13,541 bases of DNA from CAYLPJ01 sp964385465. GTDB lineage: Bacteria; Planctomycetota; Phycisphaerae; SM23-33. Both the position numbers and the translations under genes were made by a program. The notes under the pieces are model-generated. The model was not told where the DNA came from and did no database searches. It worked only from the letters and a program-made list of their open reading frames with translations. Of the stretch, positions 4,816-11,801 are shown one piece after another. The stretch is taken from contig CAYLPJ010000091.1 in the NCBI GenBank assembly GCA_964385465.1, forward strand, positions 1 to 13,541. The letters are read 5' to 3'. How positions within the stretch are numbered: position 1 is the stretch's first letter; each line of letters opens with the position of its first letter.

Positions 4816-6113
4816 CCCTCGCCGCCGACGACCCCCGCCTGACCGCCTACGCACTCGGCGAGCTGAACGCCGACGAGGCCGCCGCCGTTGAGGCCGAACT
4901 GCTCCGCCGGCCCGACCTGCGGGCCGAAGTAGCCCAGGCACGCCGCGTCGCCGAGACCCTCGAACGCGAACTCGCCGCCGAGGAGGCCCCCGCGCTGACC
5001 GACATCCAGCGGGCGCAGATCGAGGCGGAGATGGCGGCCGCCGGGCCGCGGCGTCGCACGTCCCGGGCCTGGCCTTGGTGGGCCGGGGCGGTCGCCGCCG
5101 TGCTGCTGATCGGCTATGCGGCGGCGGCGTGGAATGTCCTGGGCTGGTTCGCCCCCGGAACCGACCGCGGCGCGGAGGTCGCCGGCACCTCGAATGCCCC
5201 CGCCGCGCAGGACCTGCCGTACAGTCCGCCGCCGGTGGCCGGCACGCCGAGGCCGGCCGACCTCGACGGCGACGGGGCCTGGGCGACCGTCGGCGCCGGC
5301 GGCGGGTGCAACGTGGAGAACCCCTTCGTTCCCACGCGAGAGCAAGCCGTCTCGCACCTGCCCGTCCGCGTCGAGGACGCCGACTACCTCCGCATCCGCG
5401 AGATGATCCTGGAGCAGCGCCGCCTGCCCGGGCCCGGCGCCATCCTCCGCATCGAGCAGATGATCAATCACTTCCCGTACGCCTACGCGCCGGCCAGCGG
5501 CGGGGGACACCCGTTCTCGCTGCGCCTGCACGCGGCCGAATGCCCCTGGGCCGCGGGCCACCGCCTGCTCCGCCTGGCCGTCCAGGCCGGGCCCGGCGAC
5601 GGCCGCCTCGCCGCCCGCGACGCGCGAGTCCGCGTGCGGTTCGACCCCGACGCCGTCGCCGCCTGGCGGCTGATCGGCTTCGAGAATCGGCGGGCCGCCA
5701 TCGAGCCGGCCGCGACCGAGCCGCCCGGCGCGGACCTGCCGGCCGGCTCGGCCGTGACGGCCCTGTACGAGCTGGTCCCCGCCGCCGGCGCCGCGGGCCG
5801 CCCGTGCGGCGCCGCAGCCGTGAGCTACCGTCCCGTCGGCGCAGGGGGCCCGCGCGAGGACCGGTTGGCGATCCCCGCGGGCGCGCGCCCGCTCTCGGCC
5901 GCCGACGACGACTTCCGCTTCGCCGCGGCGGTGGCCGCCTTCGGCATGATCCTGCGGGACTCGGAGTACCGCGGGGGCTTCACCCTCGCCGACGCGGCCG
6001 AGCTGGCCGCCGGCGCCGTCGCCGCCGACCCCGCCGGGCACCGCCGCGACTTCCTCCGGCTCATCGCCGCCGCCCGCGAGCTTTCACGGCGCAGCGGGGC
6101 CCCCGGCGAATAG
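4812..6113 (+). CDS. Membrane anti-sigma-like protein with YfbK-type flanking domains but no vWA domain
   Basis: 433 residues. The N-terminus (DPRLTAYALGELNADEAAAV, 7-26) is the usual cytosolic anti-sigma segment of planctomycete sigma partners, without a zinc-binding HxxxCxxC. One membrane helix lies at about 88-110. The outer part starts NPFV (170-173) and runs through DADYLRIREMILEQRRLP...RIEQMINHFPY to HAAECPW (240-246), a vWF_N-like domain. It then passes directly into ARVRVRFDPDAVAAWRLIGF (271-290), VTALYELVP and FRFAAAVAAFGMILRDS (368-384), a DUF3520-like YfbK C-terminal domain. In family members a vWA domain of roughly 170-200 residues with a DxSxS metal site sits at the junction (about 255-265). 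Here it is absent, and the frame is uninterrupted. ATGA overlap with the sigma gene indicates coupling. Likely role: anchored regulator of the ECF factor. Confidence 0.82.
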   Translation: MTLAADDPRLTAYALGELNADEAAAVEAELLRRPDLRAEVAQARRVAETLERELAAEEAPALTDIQRAQIEAEMAAAGPRRRTSRAWPWWAGAVAAVLLIGYAAAAWNVLGWFAPGTDRGAEVAGTSNAPAAQDLPYSPPPVAGTPRPADLDGDGAWATVGAGGGCNVENPFVPTREQAVSHLPVRVEDADYLRIREMILEQRRLPGPGAILRIEQMINHFPYAYAPASGGGHPFSLRLHAAECPWAAGHRLLRLAVQAGPGDGRLAARDARVRVRFDPDAVAAWRLIGFENRRAAIEPAATEPPGADLPAGSAVTALYELVPAAGAAGRPCGAAAVSYRPVGAGGPREDRLAIPAGARPLSAADDDFRFAAAVAAFGMILRDSEYRGGFTLADAAELAAGAVAADPAGHRRDFLRLIAAARELSRRSGAPGE

Positions 6114-6137
6114 GGCGGCCGGGGGAACGTCCGGCAC

Positions 6138-6166
6138 GTGTTCGCGGCGGGCGCATTCGATACAAT
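6138..6166 (+). promoter_or_regulatory. Candidate internal promoter before the duplicated-domain gene
   Basis: TACAAT (6161-6166) is a good -10. GTGTTC (6138-6143) at 17 bp is a poor -35. The segment TGTTCGCGG also occurs in the candidate promoter at 2723-2752. It lies in the 134-bp gap inside the operon, so it would allow separate expression of the last two genes. Confidence 0.35.
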
Positions 6167-6247
6167 GGACGGAGACGGCGCGTGGAGTGCGGCGAGGCGA
6201 TTGGCCGATATCGGTACGGTCGCCGCGGCCCCGCCGCCGAAGCGCCC

Positions 6248-7294
6248 GTGACGGAAAGGAATCTCATCCGACGCAATGTGCGACAGAACGTCTTGTCGTT
6301 GGCCTTCGCCGCGGTCCTGGCGGCCGCAGCGGCGGCTGGCCCTGTCTTCGCGGCCGAGCCGAATGCCCCGCCGGCCATCCCGCCGGAAGGTGCGGGGCTG
6401 ACCAGCCTGCTGCTGGACAAGCCGGAAGTGCCCGTGACGCCGCCGAAGGGCCCGGCGCCCGAGCGCCGCCCGGCGCGTCCGGCGGTCGAGGGCAGCATGG
6501 TCGTCGATCGCCCGTGCGAGCTGGTGGCCGACCTGGCCGGCGACTGGCACGTGCTGACGTTCCCGCCCGTCCCGGGCCGGCGCGACGTCGCGCCGCGGCG
6601 CGCGCTGCCCTGCCGGCTGCTGGCGGAGATGGAGCGGATCGCCGCGCGGCGCCCGGACGTGCGATTCCGCGTCAGCGGGGAGACGACCGTCTTCGACGGG
6701 CAGGCGTACCTGCTGCTGACCAAGGCCACCGTGCAGGCACCGCCCGCCCCGCCCGCCCGGTCAGGCAAGCCTGCCCGCAAGCCGCCCGGCGAGGCGGCGC
6801 CGAACCCCGACACGCCGGCTGCCCCGCGCACCAGGCCGGCCTCGACCGGCCCGGCCACGCGGCCCGGCGACGCCGACGAACCGAGCAGCGACGACGTGCT
6901 GGCGTCGCTGCTGAGCGAGAAGGTCGGCCGCCCGATCTCCGTGCCCAAGACAGCCTCCGAGCCCTCGGCGGACGGGGCCTCGGTCGCGCCGACGGCGGCC
7001 CGGGCGATCCCGACCGGCCGGGGGGGCATGGTGGTGGACCGCCTGGTCCGCGTCGTGCCCGAGGAGACCGGCGGGTGGCACCTGGCGCGGTTCGAGGCCG
7101 ACAACACCCTCCAGGAACCGCCGATGCGCGTCCTGCCGTCCGGCTTCCTGGCGCGGGCGCTGAAGATCAACGCCGCCGACGCTCGCCGGGATGCGCCGCT
7201 GCTTCGCGTCTCCGGGCGGGTGACGCGCTACAAGGGGCGGCGGTACCTGCTGCTGCGGAAGGTCCTCCGCCAGCGGCACCTCGGGCGGTTCTGA
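6248..7294 (+). CDS. Secreted protein with two copies of an unrecognised domain
   Basis: The family is not recognised. The 348-residue product begins with a positively charged segment and a hydrophobic core, with likely cleavage after VFAA (residues 33-36), so it is exported. The mature part has two related units. Unit 1 (about 49-162) has LTSLLLDKP, then GSMVVDRPCELV, GDWHVLTF, RFRVSGETTVFDGQAYLLLTK. Unit 2 (about 217-338) has LASLLSEKV, then GGMVVDRLVRVV, GGWHLARF, LLRVSGRVTRYKGRRYLLLRK. A Pro/Ala-rich linker joins them. The closing strand pattern could suit an OB-like barrel, but that is a guess. The start is a GTG without a clear Shine-Dalgarno; it is chosen because it gives a proper signal peptide. 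BatA follows after 16 nt, so the two are almost surely co-expressed. Confidence 0.75.
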   Translation: MTERNLIRRNVRQNVLSLAFAAVLAAAAAAGPVFAAEPNAPPAIPPEGAGLTSLLLDKPEVPVTPPKGPAPERRPARPAVEGSMVVDRPCELVADLAGDWHVLTFPPVPGRRDVAPRRALPCRLLAEMERIAARRPDVRFRVSGETTVFDGQAYLLLTKATVQAPPAPPARSGKPARKPPGEAAPNPDTPAAPRTRPASTGPATRPGDADEPSSDDVLASLLSEKVGRPISVPKTASEPSADGASVAPTAARAIPTGRGGMVVDRLVRVVPEETGGWHLARFEADNTLQEPPMRVLPSGFLARALKINAADARRDAPLLRVSGRVTRYKGRRYLLLRKVLRQRHLGRF

Positions 7295-7310
7295 CCCCGC
7301 CCCCGAACCG

Positions 7311-9008
7311 ATGACCCTGCTCTGGCCCGTATCGCTGCTGGGGCTGCTGCCCACCCTCGCCGCCGCCCTCTGGGCCCTGCGGCGGCCCGAACGCAACGTC
7401 GCCGTCGTCGGCAGCCTCGAACTCTGGCAGGCCGCCGTCGAGGCCGTCGATCCCGCCCTGCGCCGCCCCCGACGAAGGCTCTCGACGTCCTGGGCCTTGC
7501 TGCTGGCCGGGGCGCTGGCCGCCGTCGCCGCGCTGGCCCGGCCGGTGCTGTACTCCGGCGGGCGGGGGCGACGCGTTGCCGTCGTCCTCCACAACGCCGC
7601 CGAACTGGCCGGCACCGACTTCCGCCCGCCCGTCCGGGCCTTCCTCCAACGCCTGGATCCCGGCGACCGCGTGACGCTCCTCTCCGGTGGGGGGCAGGCG
7701 AAGGGCGACAACCGGGCCCGCTACGTGACGCCGGCCGAGGCGCTCCGCCAAGCCGAACGCCTCGCCCCCAGGCCGATCGCGGCCGGGCGGCTGGCCCTTC
7801 CCGAACCGCCCGACGACGCCGGGCTGGTCGTGCACTTCGCCCCGGCCGGGGCGGCGGAACCGGCGGCGCCGGACGCTCGCCTCGTCGAGATGCCGGCGGG
7901 GGAGACAACGGCCCTCGACGCCCTTGCGGCGACGACGGTGGACGGCGAGGTCGAGGTCTTCGCGGCCGTGTGGAACGCCGCGGGGGTCCCGCTGGCCGGG
8001 CGGCTGGTCGTCGAGCCTGTCGGCGGCGGCACGTTGGCCGCGACGCCGCTGTCGGCCCCCGCGAACGGACGCGGGCAGGCCGTGTGCACGCTGCCGGCGG
8101 CCGAGGGCTTCGCGGTACGCGTGGCTGACGCCGACGGTCGCCAGCGTGCGGCGGGGTATCTCGCCCGCTCGCCGGAACGTACGCGGCGGGTAGCGATGAT
8201 CGGTGCCGACGAGCCGGTCCTGCGGCGGTTCGTCTCCGCCGACCCGGCGCTCGATCCGGTCGCCGAGCCGGCCCGGGCGGACCTGGTGATCGCCAACCGC
8301 CGCGACCCTCCGGGGGGCGTGGCGGCCCTGGTGATCGATCCGCCGACGGCCCCGCCGGGATGGCGGCGCGGCGAGGCCCGTCGGGCCGTCGCCCTGGGCA
8401 ACGCCGACCTCGCCCCCGGCGACCCGCTGCTGCGCGGCGTGACCATGTCCGCCGCGGCCGTGCGGGTGGTCCGCCCGTGGCGGGCGATCGGGCGTCCGCC
8501 GCAGGTAGTGGCCGCGTCGCTGGACGGCGAGGCGCTGCTGCTGCGCCATGCCCCGCCGCGCGGCCCGCGTCGGGTGTACGTGGCCTGCGTTCTGAGCACG
8601 GCGAACACGAACCTGGCGGTGTCGGAGTCGCTGGTGATCCTGCTGGCCAACGCCGTCCGCTGGCTCGTGCCGCGCCGCGAGCCCGGGACCGGCTACGAGG
8701 ATCTCCGCCCCCTCGCCGCCGCCGGGCTCATTGCCGGCGGCGCCCGTCGCGTTGCCGGGCGCCCCCCCGAGGGCGCCGACGACCACCCGCTGCCCTGGCC
8801 GGGCCTGTTCCGTGACGGCGAACGTCTCCTGGCCGTCAGCCTGCCCGGCCTGCGCCCGGCCCGGCCGGGCCGCCCGCCGGCCGAAGCAGTGGCCGCGATC
8901 CGCCTGCCCCCGCCGCGCCCGCTGGGCGGGCGCGTGGAATGGTGGCCCTGGCTCGCGGCGGCGGCGCTGGGCCTGTGGCTGGCGGGGTGGACGTTTCGCC
9001 GGACCTGA
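7311..9008 (+). CDS. BatA-like membrane protein (aerotolerance N-terminal domain, MIDAS lost)
   Basis: 565 residues. The N-terminus is the double-transmembrane BatA (aerotolerance regulator) module: helices at about 4-22 and 58-78, separated by a basic loop with the family-like VVGSLELWQ and ending in ALARPVL. Where a vWA domain would begin, RRVAVVLHNAAELAG (87-101) stands instead of the expected D-x-S-x-S. Metal binding is therefore improbable. The middle contains a Rossmann-like stretch (RRVAMIGADEPVLRRFVS) followed by ADLVIANRRDPPGG, resembling the class I amidotransferase-like region of planctomycete BatA proteins. A C-terminal helix (about 545-560) ends in FRRT. It is the last gene of the ECF cluster, 16 nt after the previous stop. 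Its own stop lies 4 nt from the convergent guaA stop, so any terminator must lie inside guaA. Confidence 0.8.
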   Translation: MTLLWPVSLLGLLPTLAAALWALRRPERNVAVVGSLELWQAAVEAVDPALRRPRRRLSTSWALLLAGALAAVAALARPVLYSGGRGRRVAVVLHNAAELAGTDFRPPVRAFLQRLDPGDRVTLLSGGGQAKGDNRARYVTPAEALRQAERLAPRPIAAGRLALPEPPDDAGLVVHFAPAGAAEPAAPDARLVEMPAGETTALDALAATTVDGEVEVFAAVWNAAGVPLAGRLVVEPVGGGTLAATPLSAPANGRGQAVCTLPAAEGFAVRVADADGRQRAAGYLARSPERTRRVAMIGADEPVLRRFVSADPALDPVAEPARADLVIANRRDPPGGVAALVIDPPTAPPGWRRGEARRAVALGNADLAPGDPLLRGVTMSAAAVRVVRPWRAIGRPPQVVAASLDGEALLLRHAPPRGPRRVYVACVLSTANTNLAVSESLVILLANAVRWLVPRREPGTGYEDLRPLAAAGLIAGGARRVAGRPPEGADDHPLPWPGLFRDGERLLAVSLPGLRPARPGRPPAEAVAAIRLPPPRPLGGRVEWWPWLAAAALGLWLAGWTFRRT

Positions 9009-9012
9009 GGCG

Positions 9013-10572
9013 CTATTCCCACTCGATCGTCGCGGGGGGCTTGCTGGAGATGTCGTAGACCACGCGGTTGACGCCGCGGACCTCGTTGATGATCCGGTTC
9101 GAGATCGTCGCCAGCACGTCGTAGGGGATGCGGGACCAGTCGGCCGTCATGAAGTCCGAGGTGTCCACCGAGCGGATGGCCACGACGTTCTCGTAGGTCC
9201 GCCCGTCGCCCATCACCCCGACGGACTGGACGGGCAGCAGCACGGCGAATGTCTGGGCCGTTTTGCGGTACAGCCCGGCGGCGTGGATCTCCTCCAGCAG
9301 GATGTTGTCCGCCTGGCGGAGGACGTCGAGGCGTTCGCGGCTGATCGGGCCGAGGCAGCGGACGGCCAGCCCGGGGCCGGGAAAGGGATGGCGCCAGACC
9401 AGCTCGACCGGCAGGCCCAGCAGCTCGCCGGCGCGGCGGACCTCGTCCTTGAACAGGTCGCGCAGCGGCTCGATGAGCTCGAAGTCCAGCTCGGCGGGCA
9501 GCCCCCCGACGTTGTGGTGCAGCTTGATGTTCGCCGCCTTGCCCGCCAGCGAGTGCCCGCTCTCGATCACGTCCGGGTACAGCGTGCCCTGGGCGAGAAA
9601 CCGGGCGTTGGGCACGCTCGCCGCGGCGGACTTGAACGCCTCGATGAACGTGTGCCCGATGATCCGCCGCTTCTCCTGCGGGTCCGTCACGCCCTCCAGG
9701 CGGTCCAGGAACGCCCCCGCCGCGGGGACCACCGTCAGGTCCACGCGGAAATGCTCCTCGAACGTCGTGCGGACCAGCTCCACCTCGTTGAGCCGAAGCA
9801 GGCCGTTGTCCACGAAGATGCACGCCAGCCTCTCGCCGATCGCCCGGTGCAGCATGGCCGCCACGACCGAGGAATCGACCCCGCCGCTGAGCCCGCAGAT
9901 CACCCGCTCATCGTCGCCGACGGCCCCGCGGACCTCCTCGACGACCTGCTCGATAAACGAGCCCATCTGCCAGAGGCCCCGGCACTTGCAGACCTCGTAG
10001 AGGAAGTTCGTAAACACCGTATTGCCATGCGGCGTGTGCGTGACCTCCGGGTGGAACTGCACGCCGTAGAACGGCCGGCGCTTGTGACGCACCGCCGCGA
10101 TCGGGCAGGTCGGCGTGGTCGCCAGCGGCTGGAACTCCTCGCCGAGCTGGCGGATCTGGTCGCCGTGGCTCATCCATACGGTGGTCTGGGAGGGCACGCC
10201 GCGGAGCAGCTCGTCGGGCTCGACGACCGTCAGCGCAGCGCGGCCGAACTCGCGGGCCTCGGCCGGGCGGACGTCCGCGCCGAGCATCCGGCAGAAGACC
10301 TGCATCCCGTAGCAGATGCCGAGGATGGGCACGCCGAGGTCGATCACCTCCGCCAGGCACTGCGGGGCGCCCTCCTCGTACACGCTCGCCGGGCCCCCGG
10401 TGAAGATCAGACCCTTGGGGTTGAGCTCGCGCAGTTCCGCGGCCGTCACTTCCGGGCGGGCCAGCACGCTGTACACCCCGTTCTCCCGCACCCGCCGTGC
10501 GATAAGCTGGGCGTACTGGCTGCCGAAGTCGAGGATGACGATCGTCTCGGACTGTCCTGCTCGGTCGGTCAT
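9013..10572 (-). CDS. guaA: GMP synthase (glutamine-hydrolysing)
   Basis: The enzyme converts XMP to GMP with ATP and glutamine-derived ammonia, the last step of GMP synthesis, in the cytosol. The 519-residue length is normal. The N-terminal class I amidotransferase domain (about 8-200) has the nucleophile in GICYGMQ (C87) and the His/Glu pair in HPEVTHT (H174, E176). The ATP pyrophosphatase domain has the PP-loop SGGVDSS (229-235). The C-terminal dimerisation domain includes HPFPGPGLAVRCLG and the typical end KPPATIEWE. All catalytic residues I can check are present. ATG 10572 has a GAGGG site about 9 bases upstream and a good promoter at 10605-10633. The gene lies downstream of a beta-propeller gene on the same strand (84-nt gap) and converges on the BatA-like gene. 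Confidence 0.98.
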   Translation of the reverse strand: MTDRAGQSETIVILDFGSQYAQLIARRVRENGVYSVLARPEVTAAELRELNPKGLIFTGGPASVYEEGAPQCLAEVIDLGVPILGICYGMQVFCRMLGADVRPAEAREFGRAALTVVEPDELLRGVPSQTTVWMSHGDQIRQLGEEFQPLATTPTCPIAAVRHKRRPFYGVQFHPEVTHTPHGNTVFTNFLYEVCKCRGLWQMGSFIEQVVEEVRGAVGDDERVICGLSGGVDSSVVAAMLHRAIGERLACIFVDNGLLRLNEVELVRTTFEEHFRVDLTVVPAAGAFLDRLEGVTDPQEKRRIIGHTFIEAFKSAAASVPNARFLAQGTLYPDVIESGHSLAGKAANIKLHHNVGGLPAELDFELIEPLRDLFKDEVRRAGELLGLPVELVWRHPFPGPGLAVRCLGPISRERLDVLRQADNILLEEIHAAGLYRKTAQTFAVLLPVQSVGVMGDGRTYENVVAIRSVDTSDFMTADWSRIPYDVLATISNRIINEVRGVNRVVYDISSKPPATIEWE

Positions 10573-10604
10573 GGGTTGCCCTCGCGCCGTCGGCGAAAGC
10601 CCGG

Positions 10605-10633
10605 ATTATGCGCCGCGGAGGCACTTGCGGCAA
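10605..10633 (-). promoter_or_regulatory. Promoter of guaA
   Basis: On the minus strand, TTGCCG (10633-10628), a 17-bp spacer and CATAAT (10610-10605) form the best sigma-70-type promoter in the window. Transcription would start around 10598, giving a leader of about 25 nt, too short for a riboswitch. Confidence 0.6.
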
Positions 10634-10656
10634 ACAGCAAATCGCCGCACTCCGAT

Positions 10657-11667
10657 CTACCGCCCGGCCAGCGGTTTGCTCGTCGCCAGGGCGATGCCGC
10701 GGCGGTCCTTGGCGCCGACGGCGTCGGCCTCGCCCGGGGCCTTCCTGCGGGAGGCGCCGTAGAAGTGGTACAGCACGCCCTCGCGGGCGATCACGCCGGG
10801 CTTGTGGGCGTACTGCGAATCGATCGAGCCCTCCGGGCCGACGTCGATCAGGATCTCGCCGGCCTTGCGCCAGGTCAGCAGGTCGTCGCTGAAGGCCGCC
10901 AGCTCCCGCGCGTGGCCGTCGGCGGCGAGGCCGTAGTAGAACATCACCCACGCGCCGTCGGCGCGGAGGACGAACGGGTCGGCGGCGAACAGTTCGTCGG
11001 GCTCCCCGGGCCCTCCGACGGGGACGACCGGGTTGGCGGCGTGGCGGGTCCATCGCTCGAGGTCCTCCGAGAAGGCCACGCCGATCTGCTCCTGCCAGGG
11101 CCAGTCCAGGCGCTGCTTGGCGTTGTAGAAGCACCAGTACCGCCCGCCGGCGGCGACGAGGCAGGGCTTGTAGAGCCCGCCGCGCTCCCACGCGGCGCCG
11201 TTGTCGGCCCGCAGGCAGACGGGGCCGAACCGCCACCGCCGGAGGCTCTCGCCCCGGGCGATGCCGATGTACCCCCGCCCCCGCTCCTGCCCGCGATCCG
11301 GATAGCCGTGCCACGCCCCGATCAGCATCCCGTCCACCGGCGTCGCCTCGCCGTCGCCGGTCAGCTCGGGGTCCCGCAGCACGGCCGGGATCGCGGCGTT
11401 GAACTCGGTCTCGCTGCCGGCGGGCCCGCGGTCGGCGAGCAGCCCGTCCCGCCGCCAGCTCAGCAGGTCGTCGCTGGAGGCCAGCACCGTGCGGTAGCCG
11501 ATGCCGTCGAAGCAGTTCAGCAGCATCCGGTACCGCCCCTCGTGGCGGAAGGGGAAGGGGCAGTCCACCGAGTGGCTGTCCGGGTCGCCCGGCGTGTAGG
11601 AGGGGGCGATCAGCAGGCGGCCGAGCTTGTGGGGCGTTCGGATCTTCTCGACGGGGTCGGTCGGCAT
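10657..11667 (-). CDS. Five-bladed beta-propeller glycoside hydrolase-like protein (GH43/GH32/GH130 fold group)
   Basis: The 336-residue product shows the repeating blade signature S-x-D-L-x-x-W. It is seen at ASSDDLLSWRRDG (63-75), GESLRRWRFG (139-148), FSEDLERWTRH (199-209) and FSDDLLTWRKAG (259-270). Intervening strands read RGYIGIARG, RYWCFYNAK and AWVMFYYGL. Acidic residues in plausible catalytic positions include D36 (SVDCPFPF), E88 (ETEFNAAIP) and D230 (AADPFV), but I cannot assign a mechanism or substrate. Relatives act on arabinans, xylans, fructans or mannosides by hydrolysis or phosphorolysis. There is no signal peptide, so it is predicted cytosolic, which favours a phosphorylase or oligosaccharide-processing role. 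ATG 11667 has GGGAG seven bases upstream. No sugar transporter or regulator is nearby. Confidence 0.8.
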   Translation of the reverse strand: MPTDPVEKIRTPHKLGRLLIAPSYTPGDPDSHSVDCPFPFRHEGRYRMLLNCFDGIGYRTVLASSDDLLSWRRDGLLADRGPAGSETEFNAAIPAVLRDPELTGDGEATPVDGMLIGAWHGYPDRGQERGRGYIGIARGESLRRWRFGPVCLRADNGAAWERGGLYKPCLVAAGGRYWCFYNAKQRLDWPWQEQIGVAFSEDLERWTRHAANPVVPVGGPGEPDELFAADPFVLRADGAWVMFYYGLAADGHARELAAFSDDLLTWRKAGEILIDVGPEGSIDSQYAHKPGVIAREGVLYHFYGASRRKAPGEADAVGAKDRRGIALATSKPLAGR

Positions 11668-11724
11668 TCGGCTTCTCCCGGGCGTGTCCCAAAGCTACTC
11701 GGCGGGTCCCGGAATGTCCAATCC

Positions 11725-11743
11725 GACGCAAGCCCGTTGCGTC
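11725..11743. repeat. 7-bp inverted repeat in the divergent intergenic region
   Basis: GACGCAA-gcccg-TTGCGTC is a perfect dyad in the 134-bp gap between the divergent beta-propeller and methyltransferase genes. It overlaps the candidate -35 of the plus-strand promoter, a position suited to an operator. Confidence 0.4.
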
Positions 11744-11765
11744 CGCCGGCCGGACCGCCTACGCT
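11737..11765 (+). promoter_or_regulatory. Candidate promoter of the pterin methyltransferase gene
   Basis: TTGCGT (11737-11742), a 17-bp spacer and TACGCT (11760-11765) give acceptable sigma-70-like geometry, 36 bp upstream of the start codon. The -35 is part of the inverted repeat at 11725-11743. Confidence 0.35.
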
Positions 11766-11801
11766 GTACGGGTTCCCCGAACCCCCGAAACGAGGTGGAG
11801 A

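Noticed and set aside
5075..6247. In-frame extension upstream of the duplicated-domain gene, running through the anti-sigma-like gene
   Set aside because: It overlaps a recognisable protein in another frame and is Arg/Pro-rich. The signal peptide places the start at 6248.
7167..8786. A minus-strand open frame of about 540 codons over the BatA-like gene
   Set aside because: Arg/Gly-rich without domains, and it lies opposite a gene with clear BatA membrane architecture. It is a shadow of GC-rich coding.
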